From Burkholderia arboris (GTDB taxonomy: Bacteria > Pseudomonadota > Gammaproteobacteria > Burkholderiales > Burkholderiaceae): DNA of 64,000 nt. The notes beneath the pieces are model-generated. The model saw nothing but the letters and a program-made list of their open reading frames with translations, made no database searches and had not been told where the DNA came from. The stretch covers positions 62,001 to 126,000 of the forward strand of contig NZ_CABVPX010000019.1 of the NCBI RefSeq assembly GCF_902499125.1. Direction: 5' to 3'. A program made the position numbers and the translations under genes. The number at the start of each line of letters is the position of its first letter. Positions within the stretch are counted from its first letter, which is position 1. Shown piece after piece: positions 1-9,440 of the stretch.

Positions 1-1
1 G

Positions 2-358
2 GTCTACGATCTGCAGCCGCTGGTGACGGCTGCGCTCGCCGCGCGCCGCTTCAACCGCAACTGGCTGCGCGAACGCGGCGCGAACGGCGCGACGCTTGCG
101 GCCGCGCTCGACTGGCTCGTGCCGTATGCACTCGGCGAGAAGACGCACGAGGAATTCGTGAATTCGCCGGTGCCGTTCGACGCGAAGCGCCGCGAGGCCG
201 GCTTGCCGGGCTACACGGGGCAGTGGGACCCGAAAAACGCCACCGAACTCTTTCATCTGGCCGCGCGGCTCGACGGGCGCTACGCCCGCGTCGCGCAGCA
301 GCTTTCCCCAACGCCACCCGCATGGCTCGCCGCGTGCCTGCCATTGCAGGCGCGCTAG
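2..358 (+). CDS. Alginate-lyase-like protein, C-terminal fragment
   Basis: The reading frame is open from the left edge and ends at TAG 356-358, so only the last 118 residues are present. They look like the C-terminal part of the alginate lyase / heparinase-type (alpha/alpha) toroid fold found in periplasmic polysaccharide lyases: a run of helices with the pieces LDWLVPYALGEK and a tail rich in Leu/Ala. The family cleaves uronate polymers by beta-elimination, but no catalytic residue lies in the visible part, so activity cannot be judged. The first in-frame ATG, at 23, is not the real start. sdaA follows 30 bases later in the same direction. The family call is moderate because the N-terminal domain is missing. 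Confidence 0.6.
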   Translation, partial: VYDLQPLVTAALAARRFNRNWLRERGANGATLAAALDWLVPYALGEKTHEEFVNSPVPFDAKRREAGLPGYTGQWDPKNATELFHLAARLDGRYARVAQQLSPTPPAWLAACLPLQAR

Positions 359-388
359 CATTATTCTTATAGCAAGGCAGGTATCGAA

Positions 389-1777
389 ATGGCAGTCAGC
401 GTATTTGACCTCTTCAAGATCGGCATCGGTCCGTCCAGCTCGCACACGGTCGGGCCGATGCGCGCGGCGCTGATGTTCGTCCAGGGCCTCGAGCGCGACG
501 GGCAGCTCGATGCGACGGCGCACGTGAAGGTCGAGCTGTACGGCTCGCTCGGCGCCACCGGCAAGGGCCACGGCACCGACCGCGGCGTGATGCTCGGGCT
601 GCTCGGCGACGCGCCCGACACCGTCGATCCCGAAACCATCGACGCGCGGCTCGAAGAAGTCCGCAAGTCGAAGAAACTCGCGCTGCTGGGCACGCATCCG
701 GTGCCGTTCGTGCTGAAGGAGAACATCGCGTTCTACCGCCAGGCGCTGCCCGAGCATCCGAACGGGATGAAACTGCGCGCATCCGACGCGAACGGCGAGG
801 TACTGGTCGAGCGCACCTACCTGTCGGTCGGCGGCGGCTTCGTCGTGACGGCCGGCGCGCCGAACACGAAGGTGCTGAGCGCGGCCGAGCAGATGACGCA
901 CCCGTTCCGCACCGGCGCGGAGCTGCTCGCGCTGACCGAATCGACCGGCAAGTCGATCGCGCAGTTGATGTGGGACAACGAGCGCGCGTGGCACACCGAG
1001 GAGGAAACGCGCGACGGGCTGCTGAAGATCTGGGCCGTGATGCAGTCGTGCGTGTCGCGCGGTTGCGGGATCGGCAACCCCGATGCCGACGGCAACCTGC
1101 CCGGCCCGTTCCAGGTCAAGCGCCGCGCGCCGCAGCTGTACCGCACGCTGACGGGCAGCCCCGAGCGCGCGCTGCAGGATCCGCTGTCGATGATCGACTG
1201 GATCAACCTGTACGCGATCGCGGTCAACGAGGAAAACGCCGCCGGCGGCCGCGTCGTCACCGCGCCGACCAACGGTGCGGCCGGCATCATCCCCGCCGTG
1301 CTGCACTACTACACGCGCTTCACGCCCGGTGCGAACGAACAGGGCGTGATCGACTTCCTGCTGACGGCCGCCGCGATCGGCATTCTTTACAAGCTCAACG
1401 CCTCGATCTCGGGCGCGGAAGTCGGCTGCCAGGGCGAAGTGGGCGTCGCGTGCTCGATGGCGGCCGGCGCGCTCGCGGCCGTGCTCGGCGGCACGCCGCA
1501 GCAGGTCGAGAACGCAGCCGAAATCGGGATGGAACACAACCTCGGCCTCACCTGCGACCCGGTCGGCGGGATGGTGCAGATCCCGTGCATCGAGCGCAAC
1601 GCGATGGCGTCGGTGAAGGCCGTCAACGCGGCGCGCATGGCGCTGCGCGGCGACGGCTCGCACTACGTGTCGCTCGACTCCGTGATCAAGACGATGCGCG
1701 AGACGGGCGCCGACATGAAGACGAAGTACAAGGAAACGTCGCGCGGCGGGCTGGCCGTCAATATCGTCGAGTGCTGA
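389..1777 (+). CDS. sdaA: L-serine ammonia-lyase (iron-sulfur type)
   Basis: This enzyme deaminates L-serine to pyruvate and ammonia in the cytoplasm, using a [4Fe-4S] cluster. At 462 residues it has the usual length of the single-chain proteobacterial form: an N-terminal beta domain beginning AVSVFDLFKIGIGPSSSHTV and a C-terminal alpha domain. The family's conserved cysteines are visible near residues 219-225 (SCVSRGCGIG), 347-354 (GCQGEVGVAC) and 388-400 (LTCDPVGG...IPC); three such cysteines bind the cluster in characterised members. The ATG at 389 follows an A/G-rich AGGCAGG about 10 bases upstream. A perfect 19-bp hairpin downstream probably ends the transcript. In Burkholderia this gene often lies near glycine-cleavage genes; here the upstream neighbour is a lyase fragment. 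Confidence 0.95.
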   Translation: MAVSVFDLFKIGIGPSSSHTVGPMRAALMFVQGLERDGQLDATAHVKVELYGSLGATGKGHGTDRGVMLGLLGDAPDTVDPETIDARLEEVRKSKKLALLGTHPVPFVLKENIAFYRQALPEHPNGMKLRASDANGEVLVERTYLSVGGGFVVTAGAPNTKVLSAAEQMTHPFRTGAELLALTESTGKSIAQLMWDNERAWHTEEETRDGLLKIWAVMQSCVSRGCGIGNPDADGNLPGPFQVKRRAPQLYRTLTGSPERALQDPLSMIDWINLYAIAVNEENAAGGRVVTAPTNGAAGIIPAVLHYYTRFTPGANEQGVIDFLLTAAAIGILYKLNASISGAEVGCQGEVGVACSMAAGALAAVLGGTPQQVENAAEIGMEHNLGLTCDPVGGMVQIPCIERNAMASVKAVNAARMALRGDGSHYVSLDSVIKTMRETGADMKTKYKETSRGGLAVNIVEC

Positions 1778-1784
1778 TGCCGGA

Positions 1785-1830
1785 TCAGGCGGTCATGCGG
1801 GACACTCCGAAGTCCCGCATGACCGCCTGA
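1785..1830. terminator. Perfect 19-bp inverted repeat between sdaA and vapC
   Basis: Arms 1785-1803 and 1812-1830 are exact reverse complements around the 8-base loop ACTCCGAA. The element starts 8 bases after the sdaA stop and ends 17 bases before the vapC stop on the other strand, so it lies between two convergent genes. No T-run follows on either strand. A terminator or mRNA-stabilising 3' hairpin is the simplest reading, and a dispersed repeat is possible. Confidence 0.6.
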
Positions 1831-1846
1831 CGGCGGCTGGCACGAA

Positions 1847-2248
1847 TCAATCGTTCAACCAGTTCTCCAGCCGCAATCCCGGATAACTCGCAAAATCCCG
1901 TTCGTTGTTGGTCACCAGGACCACATCGAGCGACACCGCATGCGCGGCGATCAGTTTGTCGAGATGATCCTTCTTCCGCTCGCGCGTCGCTTCCCGAACC
2001 GGGCCGTATGCTTGCGCGGCCGCCGTGTCGAACGGAGCAACGGGGATGTCCTCGATCAGCGCAGCAAGATTGCGACGCTCGCGGACAGGATTCGCGCACG
2101 CCGCGACACCGTACTCGAGTTCGGCATAGGTGATCGCCGACATCACGACATCTCCGCTGTAACACTGCGCGAACCGTCTCGCGACCTGCTCCGGCTGATT
2201 CTTGATCAGATAGATGCACATGTTGGTGTCGAGCATGTAACGCGGCAT
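1847..2248 (-). CDS. vapC: VapC-type PIN-domain toxin
   Basis: PIN-domain ribonuclease of a type II toxin-antitoxin pair; VapC toxins cut tRNA or rRNA and are held inactive by VapB. The 133 residues carry the acidic active site in the expected order: D7 in MLDTN, E43 in YAELEYG, D97 in HLDKLIAAHA, and D118 in TNNERDF. The ATG at 2248 shares one base with the vapB stop (TGATG), which implies translational coupling. A GTG one codon earlier is possible. The target RNA cannot be read from sequence. The family closely resembles chromosomal VapC/FitB-like toxins of beta-proteobacteria. Confidence 0.9.
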   Translation of the reverse strand: MPRYMLDTNMCIYLIKNQPEQVARRFAQCYSGDVVMSAITYAELEYGVAACANPVRERRNLAALIEDIPVAPFDTAAAQAYGPVREATRERKKDHLDKLIAAHAVSLDVVLVTNNERDFASYPGLRLENWLND

Positions 2249-2484
2249 CACAAGCCCTCGCGCTCGGCCTGCTCCTGATCGCCGCGCCCCTCGGCCATGA
2301 AATCCGGCCCGAAGTTCGCGAACTTCTCGAGTACGTGGGTCAAAGGTCTCCGAGTGGGCCGAATACGGATTTCGTCGCCCACCCGCTCGATTTCGAGTTC
2401 CATGTCGCTGCGCTCATAGGCAAGGTCCGCAGGAATCCGCACGGCCTGCGAGTTACCGTTCCGAAATACCCTGGTGGTATGCAC
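2248..2484 (-). CDS. vapB: VapB-type antitoxin (AbrB/SpoVT fold)
   Basis: Antitoxin partner of the following vapC. The 78-residue protein has the swapped-hairpin AbrB N-terminus (HTTRVFRNGNSQAVRIPADL) that dimerises and binds DNA, and a C-terminal tail (THVLEKFANFGPDFM) of the kind that wraps the toxin. I chose GTG 2484 because GGGAG lies 6 bases upstream of it. A TTG at 2499 would add five residues but would put this Shine-Dalgarno inside the coding region. Three GTACATC motifs lie just upstream, consistent with autorepression by the VapBC complex. Confidence 0.87.
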   Translation of the reverse strand: MHTTRVFRNGNSQAVRIPADLAYERSDMELEIERVGDEIRIRPTRRPLTHVLEKFANFGPDFMAEGRGDQEQAEREGL

Positions 2485-2502
2485 GTCGATCTCCCACAAT
2501 CG

Positions 2503-2563
2503 GATGTACGATGGATGTACATCATACTATGCAGCGGGCAATGTAAATCCATGTGTGTACATC
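2503..2563 (-). promoter_or_regulatory. vapBC promoter with three GTACATC-type operators
   Basis: On the minus strand, TTTACA (2542-2547) and TATGAT (2521-2526) form a possible -35/-10 pair with a short 15-bp spacer. The perfect 10-bp palindrome GATGTACATC at 2514-2523 overlaps the -10. Related half sites lie at 2503-2509 (GATGTAC) and 2555-2563 (GTGTACATC, containing the palindrome TGTACA). The repeated GTAC-centred motif around the promoter is what an AbrB-fold antitoxin operator should look like; binding is inferred. Confidence 0.55.
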
Positions 2564-2836
2564 GTGCACCACCCGGATATCGATTCTCATGTGAGCGCCG
2601 CCCCGCAGTCTTTCAGTTCCGGACACTGCCCCGCCTGCGCCCGGGTGAGCAGGCGGAGATTCGCGCTCGACATCCATAGCGCTCACTTTTCACCATTGGG
2701 CGTACACGCACAAGCTGGCCGTCCGGCCAACCGAAGTTCTGGCGCGTGCCCCGAACCACCCAGCGTTCCGACACTTTTCAGCGCCCCGCCAACGGGCGTA
2801 AGCTGTACGTCCCGCTACCCAGGGAGACGGCAGCCC

Positions 2837-4540
2837 ATGTCGCATTCCAAGGATCTCGAGCCGCGCGCCACCACCGGTGCGCGACTGCTCGTCGATGCGT
2901 TGCTCGCCAATCACGTCGAACGCGTGTTCTGCGTGCCGGGCGAGAGTTTCCTCGCCGTACTCGATGCGCTGGCGGACGACACCGCGCGCATCCAGACGGT
3001 CGTCTGCCGTCACGAGGCGGCCGCCGCGAACATGGCCGAAGCGGTCGGCAAGCTGACCGGCCGCCCCGGCGTCGCCTTCGTCACGCGCGGGCCCGGCGCG
3101 ACCCATGCGTCGATCGGCGTGCACACCGCGTTCCAGGATTCGACGCCGATGATCCTGTTCGTCGGCCAGTGCGCCCGCGAGCACCTCGACCGCGAAGCCT
3201 TCCAGGAAATCGACTACCGCCGGATGTTCGGCCAGATGGCGAAATGGGTCGCGCAGATCGACGACCCGCGCCGTATCCCCGAATACCTGAGCCATGCGTT
3301 CCACGTCGCGACGTCCGGCCGCCCCGGCCCGGTCGTGCTCGCGCTGCCGGAGGACGTGCTGTCCGAAGCGTGCGCGGCGCAGCCCGTCGTTCCGGCCGCG
3401 AAACGCATCGCGGCCGCGCCGTCGGCCGCGCAGATCGACGAACTGCGCGAGCGGCTCGCACGCGCGGAACGGCCGTTCGCGATCGTCGGCGGCAGCGGCT
3501 GGACGCCCGACGCCTGCGCGAACCTGCGCACCTTCGTCGAACGCTGGCAACTGCCGGTCGCGTGCGCCTTCCGCTTCCAGGACACGATCGACAACGCGCA
3601 CCCGAACTACGCAGGCGACGTCGGGCTCGGGATCAATCCCGCGCTCGCGAAACGCATCCGCGACGCCGACCTGCTGCTCGTGATCGGGCCGCGCCTCGGC
3701 GAAGCGACGACCGGCGGCTACACGCTGCTCGACATCCCGAAGACGCGCCAGACGCTGATCCACGTGCACCAGGGCGCCGATGAACTCGGCCGCGTGTATG
3801 CGGCCGACCTGCCGATCGTGTCGGGAATGCCCGAGATCGCCGCGCCGCTTGCCGCGCTCGAACCGCCCGAACGTCCCGTCTGGGCCGGCGCGGCCGCCGA
3901 TGCGCACCGCGCGTACCGCGAATGGCATGCGCCGCTGCCGATGCCCGGCGACGTGCAGCTCGGCGACGTGATGGTGCAGTTGCGCGAACGCCTGCCGCAC
4001 GATGCGATCCTGACCAACGGCGCCGGCAACTATGCGATCTGGCTGCATCGCCACTTCGCGTACCGGCACTTCCGTTCGCAGCTCGCCCCGACCAGCGGCG
4101 CGATGGGCTACGGGCTGCCGGCCGCGCTCGCCGCGAAATCGCTGTACCCGTCGCGCGCGGTCGTCGCGCTCGCGGGCGACGGCTGCTTCATGATGGCCGG
4201 CAACGAGCTTGCGACCGCGATGCAGTACGGGCTGAACATCGTCGCGATCGTCGTCAACAACGGCCATTTCGGCACGATCCGCATGCATCAGGAGCGCAAC
4301 TACCCGGGCCGCGTGCACGGCACGGGGCTCACGAACCCCGATTTCGCCGCGTATGCGCGTGCGTTCGGCGCGCATGGCGAGACGGTCGAGCGCACCGCCG
4401 ATTTCGCGCCCGCGCTCGAACGCGCGCTGACTTGCGGGCTGCCTGCGGTGATCGAGATCCGCATCCCGCAGGACGCCAGCACGCCGGCCGCGACGCTCGA
4501 GCAGATCCGCGAGCAGGGCCGCCGCGCGCGCGGCGGATAG
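2837..4540 (+). CDS. Thiamine-diphosphate enzyme of the acetolactate synthase family
   Basis: The 567-residue protein has the three-domain fold of acetolactate synthase, benzoylformate decarboxylase and oxalyl-CoA decarboxylase: N-terminal Pyr domain with the cofactor-activating Glu at E60 (CRHEAAAANMAEA), a central domain, and a C-terminal PP domain whose Mg/ThDP motif runs from GDG near 447 to NN near 474. It probably decarboxylates a 2-oxo acid or joins it to an aldehyde. The substrate cannot be read, and it is not clearly the biosynthetic IlvB, since no small subunit is nearby. The ATG at 2837 has AGGGAGA 9 bases upstream; the frame is open further back but without a comparable signal. 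The next gene starts 2 bases after the stop, so the two are almost certainly co-translated. Confidence 0.88.
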   Translation: MSHSKDLEPRATTGARLLVDALLANHVERVFCVPGESFLAVLDALADDTARIQTVVCRHEAAAANMAEAVGKLTGRPGVAFVTRGPGATHASIGVHTAFQDSTPMILFVGQCAREHLDREAFQEIDYRRMFGQMAKWVAQIDDPRRIPEYLSHAFHVATSGRPGPVVLALPEDVLSEACAAQPVVPAAKRIAAAPSAAQIDELRERLARAERPFAIVGGSGWTPDACANLRTFVERWQLPVACAFRFQDTIDNAHPNYAGDVGLGINPALAKRIRDADLLLVIGPRLGEATTGGYTLLDIPKTRQTLIHVHQGADELGRVYAADLPIVSGMPEIAAPLAALEPPERPVWAGAAADAHRAYREWHAPLPMPGDVQLGDVMVQLRERLPHDAILTNGAGNYAIWLHRHFAYRHFRSQLAPTSGAMGYGLPAALAAKSLYPSRAVVALAGDGCFMMAGNELATAMQYGLNIVAIVVNNGHFGTIRMHQERNYPGRVHGTGLTNPDFAAYARAFGAHGETVERTADFAPALERALTCGLPAVIEIRIPQDASTPAATLEQIREQGRRARGG

Positions 4541-4542
4541 CG

Positions 4543-5643
4543 GTGGATACGCACACCGCGCCGGCTGACGTCGCGCTGTCGCACGAGGATGCGCTGGCCT
4601 GCCCCGGCACGCTGCTCGCGCCGGACGGCACGCTCGTCGCGCCGTACGACGTCGAGCACGGTGGCGGGCGGGCCGACGGCCACGTGCCGGCTGCGCCCGC
4701 ACTCGGCCTGCTGCATGCCGCACACAGGCCGTTCCGGCTCGACTACGACGATGCGCGGCATGTGCATGTGATCAACGGGATGGGCGTCACGCTCGGCGAT
4801 TCGGCGATCGGGCTGACCGCCCTCGCCGCGCTGCGAGCGGCCCATCCGGGCCTGCGCTTCACGCTGTACCGGCCAACCCGCGCGCCGCGCTATGTTGACG
4901 CGTTGTATGCGCTCGCGGCCGACGTCGTCGCGCCGTCGCACGCGCTGCCGTGTCCCGTGGCAGCGCTGCCCGCCGATGCACCGTGCATCGACGTTGGCAA
5001 TCACCTGTACTGGCCCGCGTTCTCGCGGCTGCCGATGATCGATTTCTTCCTCGCCGCGCTCGGCGTCGACCCGGCCGCCGTGCCGGCCGCCGCGAAGCGC
5101 AACCGCTGGCTCGCGCGGCTGCCGCTGCCGGCGCTGCCGGCCGCGTGGCAGCGGCCATACGTGCTGTTCTGCCCGAACGCGAGCACCGCGGTGCGCAGCG
5201 TGCCGCCTGTGCTGCGCGCGGAGTTCGTGGAAAGGCTCGTGCAGCGCTACGGGTTGCCGGTGGTCGGCTTCGGCCCGGTCGCGCATCCCGCTTACGTCGA
5301 CGTGAGCAGCGACGCGACCGACACCGCGCGCTTCATCGCCTGGGTCAAGGGCGCCAGCCTGCTGTTCGCGCCGGACACGGCGGCATTGCATCTCGCCGAC
5401 GGTTTCGACGTGCCGACGCTCGCATGCTTCACGACGATCGCGCCAGCGCTGCGCGTGCGCGACTATCCGCATTGCGTGCCGGTCGCGCTCGATTTGCCCG
5501 CCGAATTGCGCGGACTCCATCGCAGTGAGCGGCCGGACGATCTGGCTGCCGTTGAAGCGGCTTACCGCGCAGTCGACTGGGACGCGCTGGCGTGGCCCGC
5601 ACCGCGCGACGTGACGGCGACGGCAACGGCGACGGCCCGCTGA
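4543..5643 (+). CDS. Glycosyltransferase-family-9-like protein
   Basis: A 366-residue protein starting with GTG 4543, two bases after the preceding stop. The N-terminal half has the GT9 pattern GVTLGDSAIGLTALAALRAAHP, and the C-terminal half has LLFAPDTAALHLADGF (near residue 273), which matches the GT9 donor-site signature typical of ADP-heptose:LPS heptosyltransferases. The usual Asp-Ser-Gly there is Asp-Thr-Ala, so catalysis may differ. The first 70 residues are not typical of the family. Tight coupling to a thiamine-diphosphate enzyme is unusual for an LPS heptosyltransferase and suggests a different sugar or a non-LPS acceptor. No lipid A or core genes are adjacent. Confidence 0.6.
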   Translation: MDTHTAPADVALSHEDALACPGTLLAPDGTLVAPYDVEHGGGRADGHVPAAPALGLLHAAHRPFRLDYDDARHVHVINGMGVTLGDSAIGLTALAALRAAHPGLRFTLYRPTRAPRYVDALYALAADVVAPSHALPCPVAALPADAPCIDVGNHLYWPAFSRLPMIDFFLAALGVDPAAVPAAAKRNRWLARLPLPALPAAWQRPYVLFCPNASTAVRSVPPVLRAEFVERLVQRYGLPVVGFGPVAHPAYVDVSSDATDTARFIAWVKGASLLFAPDTAALHLADGFDVPTLACFTTIAPALRVRDYPHCVPVALDLPAELRGLHRSERPDDLAAVEAAYRAVDWDALAWPAPRDVTATATATAR

Positions 5644-5733
5644 GCAAACCCGATACGGCCGTCCGCCAAGCGCTCGAACACGTAGCCGCGCACGCAGCCA
5701 GCGCCGACGCGGCGCCGCCTCCGGCGACCCGCC

Positions 5734-6768
5734 TCACCCCGCCGCGACCCGCACCGCACGATCGCGCAGCGTCTCCGACGGCCGCTTGCCGAACAGCCGC
5801 CGGTAATCGGTCGCGAACTGGCTCAGGTGCCAGAAGCCCCACGCCTCGGCCACATCCTGCACCGAACCGGCCGCGCGGCCGCACAGATCGCGCCGCGCGC
5901 CGTTCAGACGCAGCGTGCGCAGGTAGGTCGCGGGCGCCATCCCGAGCACGTCCTGGAAGCAGTACTGCAGCGTCCGCCGGCTCACGAGCAGCTGCTCGCA
6001 CAGCTCCGGCACGCCGACCGGGCGCGTGCGGTGCGCAAGCACGTAGTCGCGCGCCTGCTCGACGATCCAGCGGCGCGTCGACGGCGCGGCGCCGCCGCCG
6101 TCGTCACCCGGTTGCGCGCACGCATCGAACAGCGCGGCCAGCACGTCGGCCTGCAGGTCGTCGCGCTGCGCATCGGGCAGCGGACCGGCCGCCGCCACCG
6201 CGCCGTCGAGGCGGCGGCCGAGCAGCGCGCACAGGCGCGCGAGCCGCGCATCGCCGACCTGCATCACGCGCTGTGTGAAGAGCCGCTCGTCGAGCGCACG
6301 GCGCTCGACTTCGTCGGCATAGCGGCGCAGCACGTCGCCGCGCACGACGACGCCGTAGATCGAGAACTGCGCGGGCGTCACCAGTTCGAATTCGACGTTG
6401 CCGGGCCGGAATGCGAGGGCGCCGGGCCCGATGCGACACGCATCGACGCGCGCGGTGCCGTCGCACACGAGCGGGATGCCGAACCAGTACGCATCGCCGC
6501 GGACTTCGCACGCCTGGCGCAGCAGGTGGCTCGTCGATTCTCGAAACAGCTTCATCGTGTCGAGCGGCAGCTCGGTCAGCGTGCCGACGAAGCGGCCGGC
6601 CGCGAGCTGGTCGTAGGTCTGCCGCCAGCCGATCAGGTTGCGCGCCTGCTCGTCGGCATCGTGCGCGACGCTGACGACGGCCTGCCCGGCCTGTGCGTCG
6701 TCGCCCTGCGCGTTGCGCCGCGTGTCTTCGGCGGTCGGTTCTTCAATACACGCCACGTGTTGATCCAT
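5734..6768 (-). CDS. eutR: EutR-like AraC-family activator of ethanolamine genes
   Basis: AraC-type regulator of 344 residues. The N-terminal part carries the pattern known from E. coli EutR (GWRQTYDQLAAGRFVGTLTE, then LRQACEVRG...YWFGIP), and the C-terminal ~100 residues form the two helix-turn-helix units (ELCEQLLVSRRTLQYCFQDV; VAEAWGFWHLSQFATDYRRL). EutR senses ethanolamine together with adenosylcobalamin and activates eut genes. The ATG at 6768 follows GGAGG 5 bases upstream. It is the last of three same-strand genes behind the aldehyde dehydrogenase, and eutBC and eat lie 6-10 kb away in the same window, which supports the assignment. Confidence 0.85.
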   Translation of the reverse strand: MDQHVACIEEPTAEDTRRNAQGDDAQAGQAVVSVAHDADEQARNLIGWRQTYDQLAAGRFVGTLTELPLDTMKLFRESTSHLLRQACEVRGDAYWFGIPLVCDGTARVDACRIGPGALAFRPGNVEFELVTPAQFSIYGVVVRGDVLRRYADEVERRALDERLFTQRVMQVGDARLARLCALLGRRLDGAVAAAGPLPDAQRDDLQADVLAALFDACAQPGDDGGGAAPSTRRWIVEQARDYVLAHRTRPVGVPELCEQLLVSRRTLQYCFQDVLGMAPATYLRTLRLNGARRDLCGRAAGSVQDVAEAWGFWHLSQFATDYRRLFGKRPSETLRDRAVRVAAG

Positions 6769-6978
6769 CGTGTCCTCCCTCACCTGCGCGGAACCGCGCC
6801 TGTCACGCAAGTCCCGTGCCGAACCGCCCGGCCCCGCGAACCGCCCGCCATGCCACGCTGCCCGGCCGGCGCGCGCCATGCGGGCGCACCCGAAGGCGGC
6901 GTCCCGCGCACGCCGCCGGTGCGAGCCGCGCTGCAACCGCGCATGTGCCGCCGCGGGCGGATGGCCCCCGGATACCGG

Positions 6979-7548
6979 CTACCCGGCCGGCTTCGGCCGC
7001 GCACCCCGTGTGCCGCAGTTGCCGTACGCCTGCCCGATCGCCAGCGCCACGATCGCGCTGCCCGCCGCCCACGGCTGCGCATTCGCGTCCGGCAGATCGG
7101 CCCGCAGCGTCGCGCGGCCGTTGATCCGGTAGCGGATCCCGCGCACGAAATCGACGAACAGCAACCCGATACCGCTGCCGTCGCACGCGGCCGCGTCGAT
7201 GCGGCCACCGTCGCCGCCATGCGCGGGCAACGCGAACCGCAGCGTCTTCGTGTCGATCACGCGCACCACCGGCAGCAGATCGCCGATCGCGTCGCGCAGG
7301 CTCTGCACGATGTCGCAGGTCACGGATGCGCGTGCGCCGCTTGTGGTGCCGGCGAACATGAACGGCTGCGACTCGACGAACTGCCGCACGCCGATGTTCA
7401 GGCGCGTCGTCACGACGTCACGCATCCGCTCGGCTTCGTCGGCCACGCCGAAGCGGCGCTGCGAATCGAGTTCGGAGTTCGCCCGCGTGAAAGACGGGAT
7501 GGCGCGGAAAGGATCGGGGCTGCTCAGCCATGCTGGGGGTGGTCGCAC
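6979..7548 (-). CDS. Pyridoxamine-5'-phosphate-oxidase-like FMN-binding protein
   Basis: About 190 residues with the split-barrel flavin-binding fold of the PPOX superfamily; the pieces ESQPFMFAGTTS, VVRVIDTKTLRFALP and GIGLLFVDFVRGIRYRINGRATL are in the usual order. Such proteins bind FMN and are often oxidases or reductases of unknown substrate. The start is doubtful. GTG 7548 is the most plausible in-frame choice, but no Shine-Dalgarno is evident, and an ATG with better appearance (complement of 7530-7532) is in another frame. Either the start is non-standard or one base differs. It lies between the aldehyde dehydrogenase and eutR on the same strand. Confidence 0.65.
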   Translation of the reverse strand: MRPPPAWLSSPDPFRAIPSFTRANSELDSQRRFGVADEAERMRDVVTTRLNIGVRQFVESQPFMFAGTTSGARASVTCDIVQSLRDAIGDLLPVVRVIDTKTLRFALPAHGGDGGRIDAAACDGSGIGLLFVDFVRGIRYRINGRATLRADLPDANAQPWAAGSAIVALAIGQAYGNCGTRGARPKPAG

Positions 7549-7699
7549 GCATCGGCGCACCGTGCCGCCGCGCGCACGCGGCTGCCGGTATCGTTTCCGG
7601 CGCAGGCTGCAACAAGCGCAGCCTGCGTCGAATGTCGAAATCGAACGGGGCGAAATGCCGGGCCCCACCGGCCCCGGCGCTTCGCCCCCGCGTCGGCTA

Positions 7700-9226
<1,527 letters not shown>

Positions 9227-9292
9227 ACATGTCTCCTGTTCATCGTGCTTGTGTGAGTACAGCGCCGGTTGGAATGCGCTGCACCCGTTTAC

Positions 9293-9307
9293 GCAACATG
9301 CGTGCCA
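9293..9307 (-). promoter_or_regulatory. Sigma-54 promoter of the aldehyde dehydrogenase gene
   Basis: Read on the minus strand the sequence is TGGCAC-GCATG-TTGC, an exact match to the -24/-12 consensus TGGCAC-N5-TTGC. The -12 element lies 67 bases before the ATG at 9226, leaving a leader of about 55 bases. This is the only match of this quality that I noticed in the window. Confidence 0.8.
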
Positions 9308-9370
9308 TCTTGCACGGCCTCGCCCACGCACGCGCCGCGCGCGCGCCATCCCGGCGAATGCGCAGATTCG

Positions 9371-9418
9371 GAACACCCTGAGCGGTTCGCACGCGTCATG
9401 CTGTGCCAATTCGGGACA
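9371..9418. promoter_or_regulatory. Candidate enhancer sites upstream of the sigma-54 promoter
   Basis: Two dyads lie 65-125 bases upstream of the -24 element: TGTGCC-AATTC-GGGACA at 9402-9418 (one mismatch between arms) and GAAC-N10-GTTC at 9371-9388. Position and symmetry fit binding sites for a sigma-54 enhancer-binding protein of the AcoR type. No such regulator is encoded in the window, so the partner would be elsewhere. Confidence 0.4.
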
Positions 9419-9440
9419 GCGGCGTGCGGCACGTGGCGCA

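Noticed and set aside
2690..4723. Long open frame of 677 codons on the minus strand over the thiamine-diphosphate gene
   Set aside because: Arg-rich, low-complexity composition typical of antisense frames in GC-rich genes; the plus-strand gene is clearly real.
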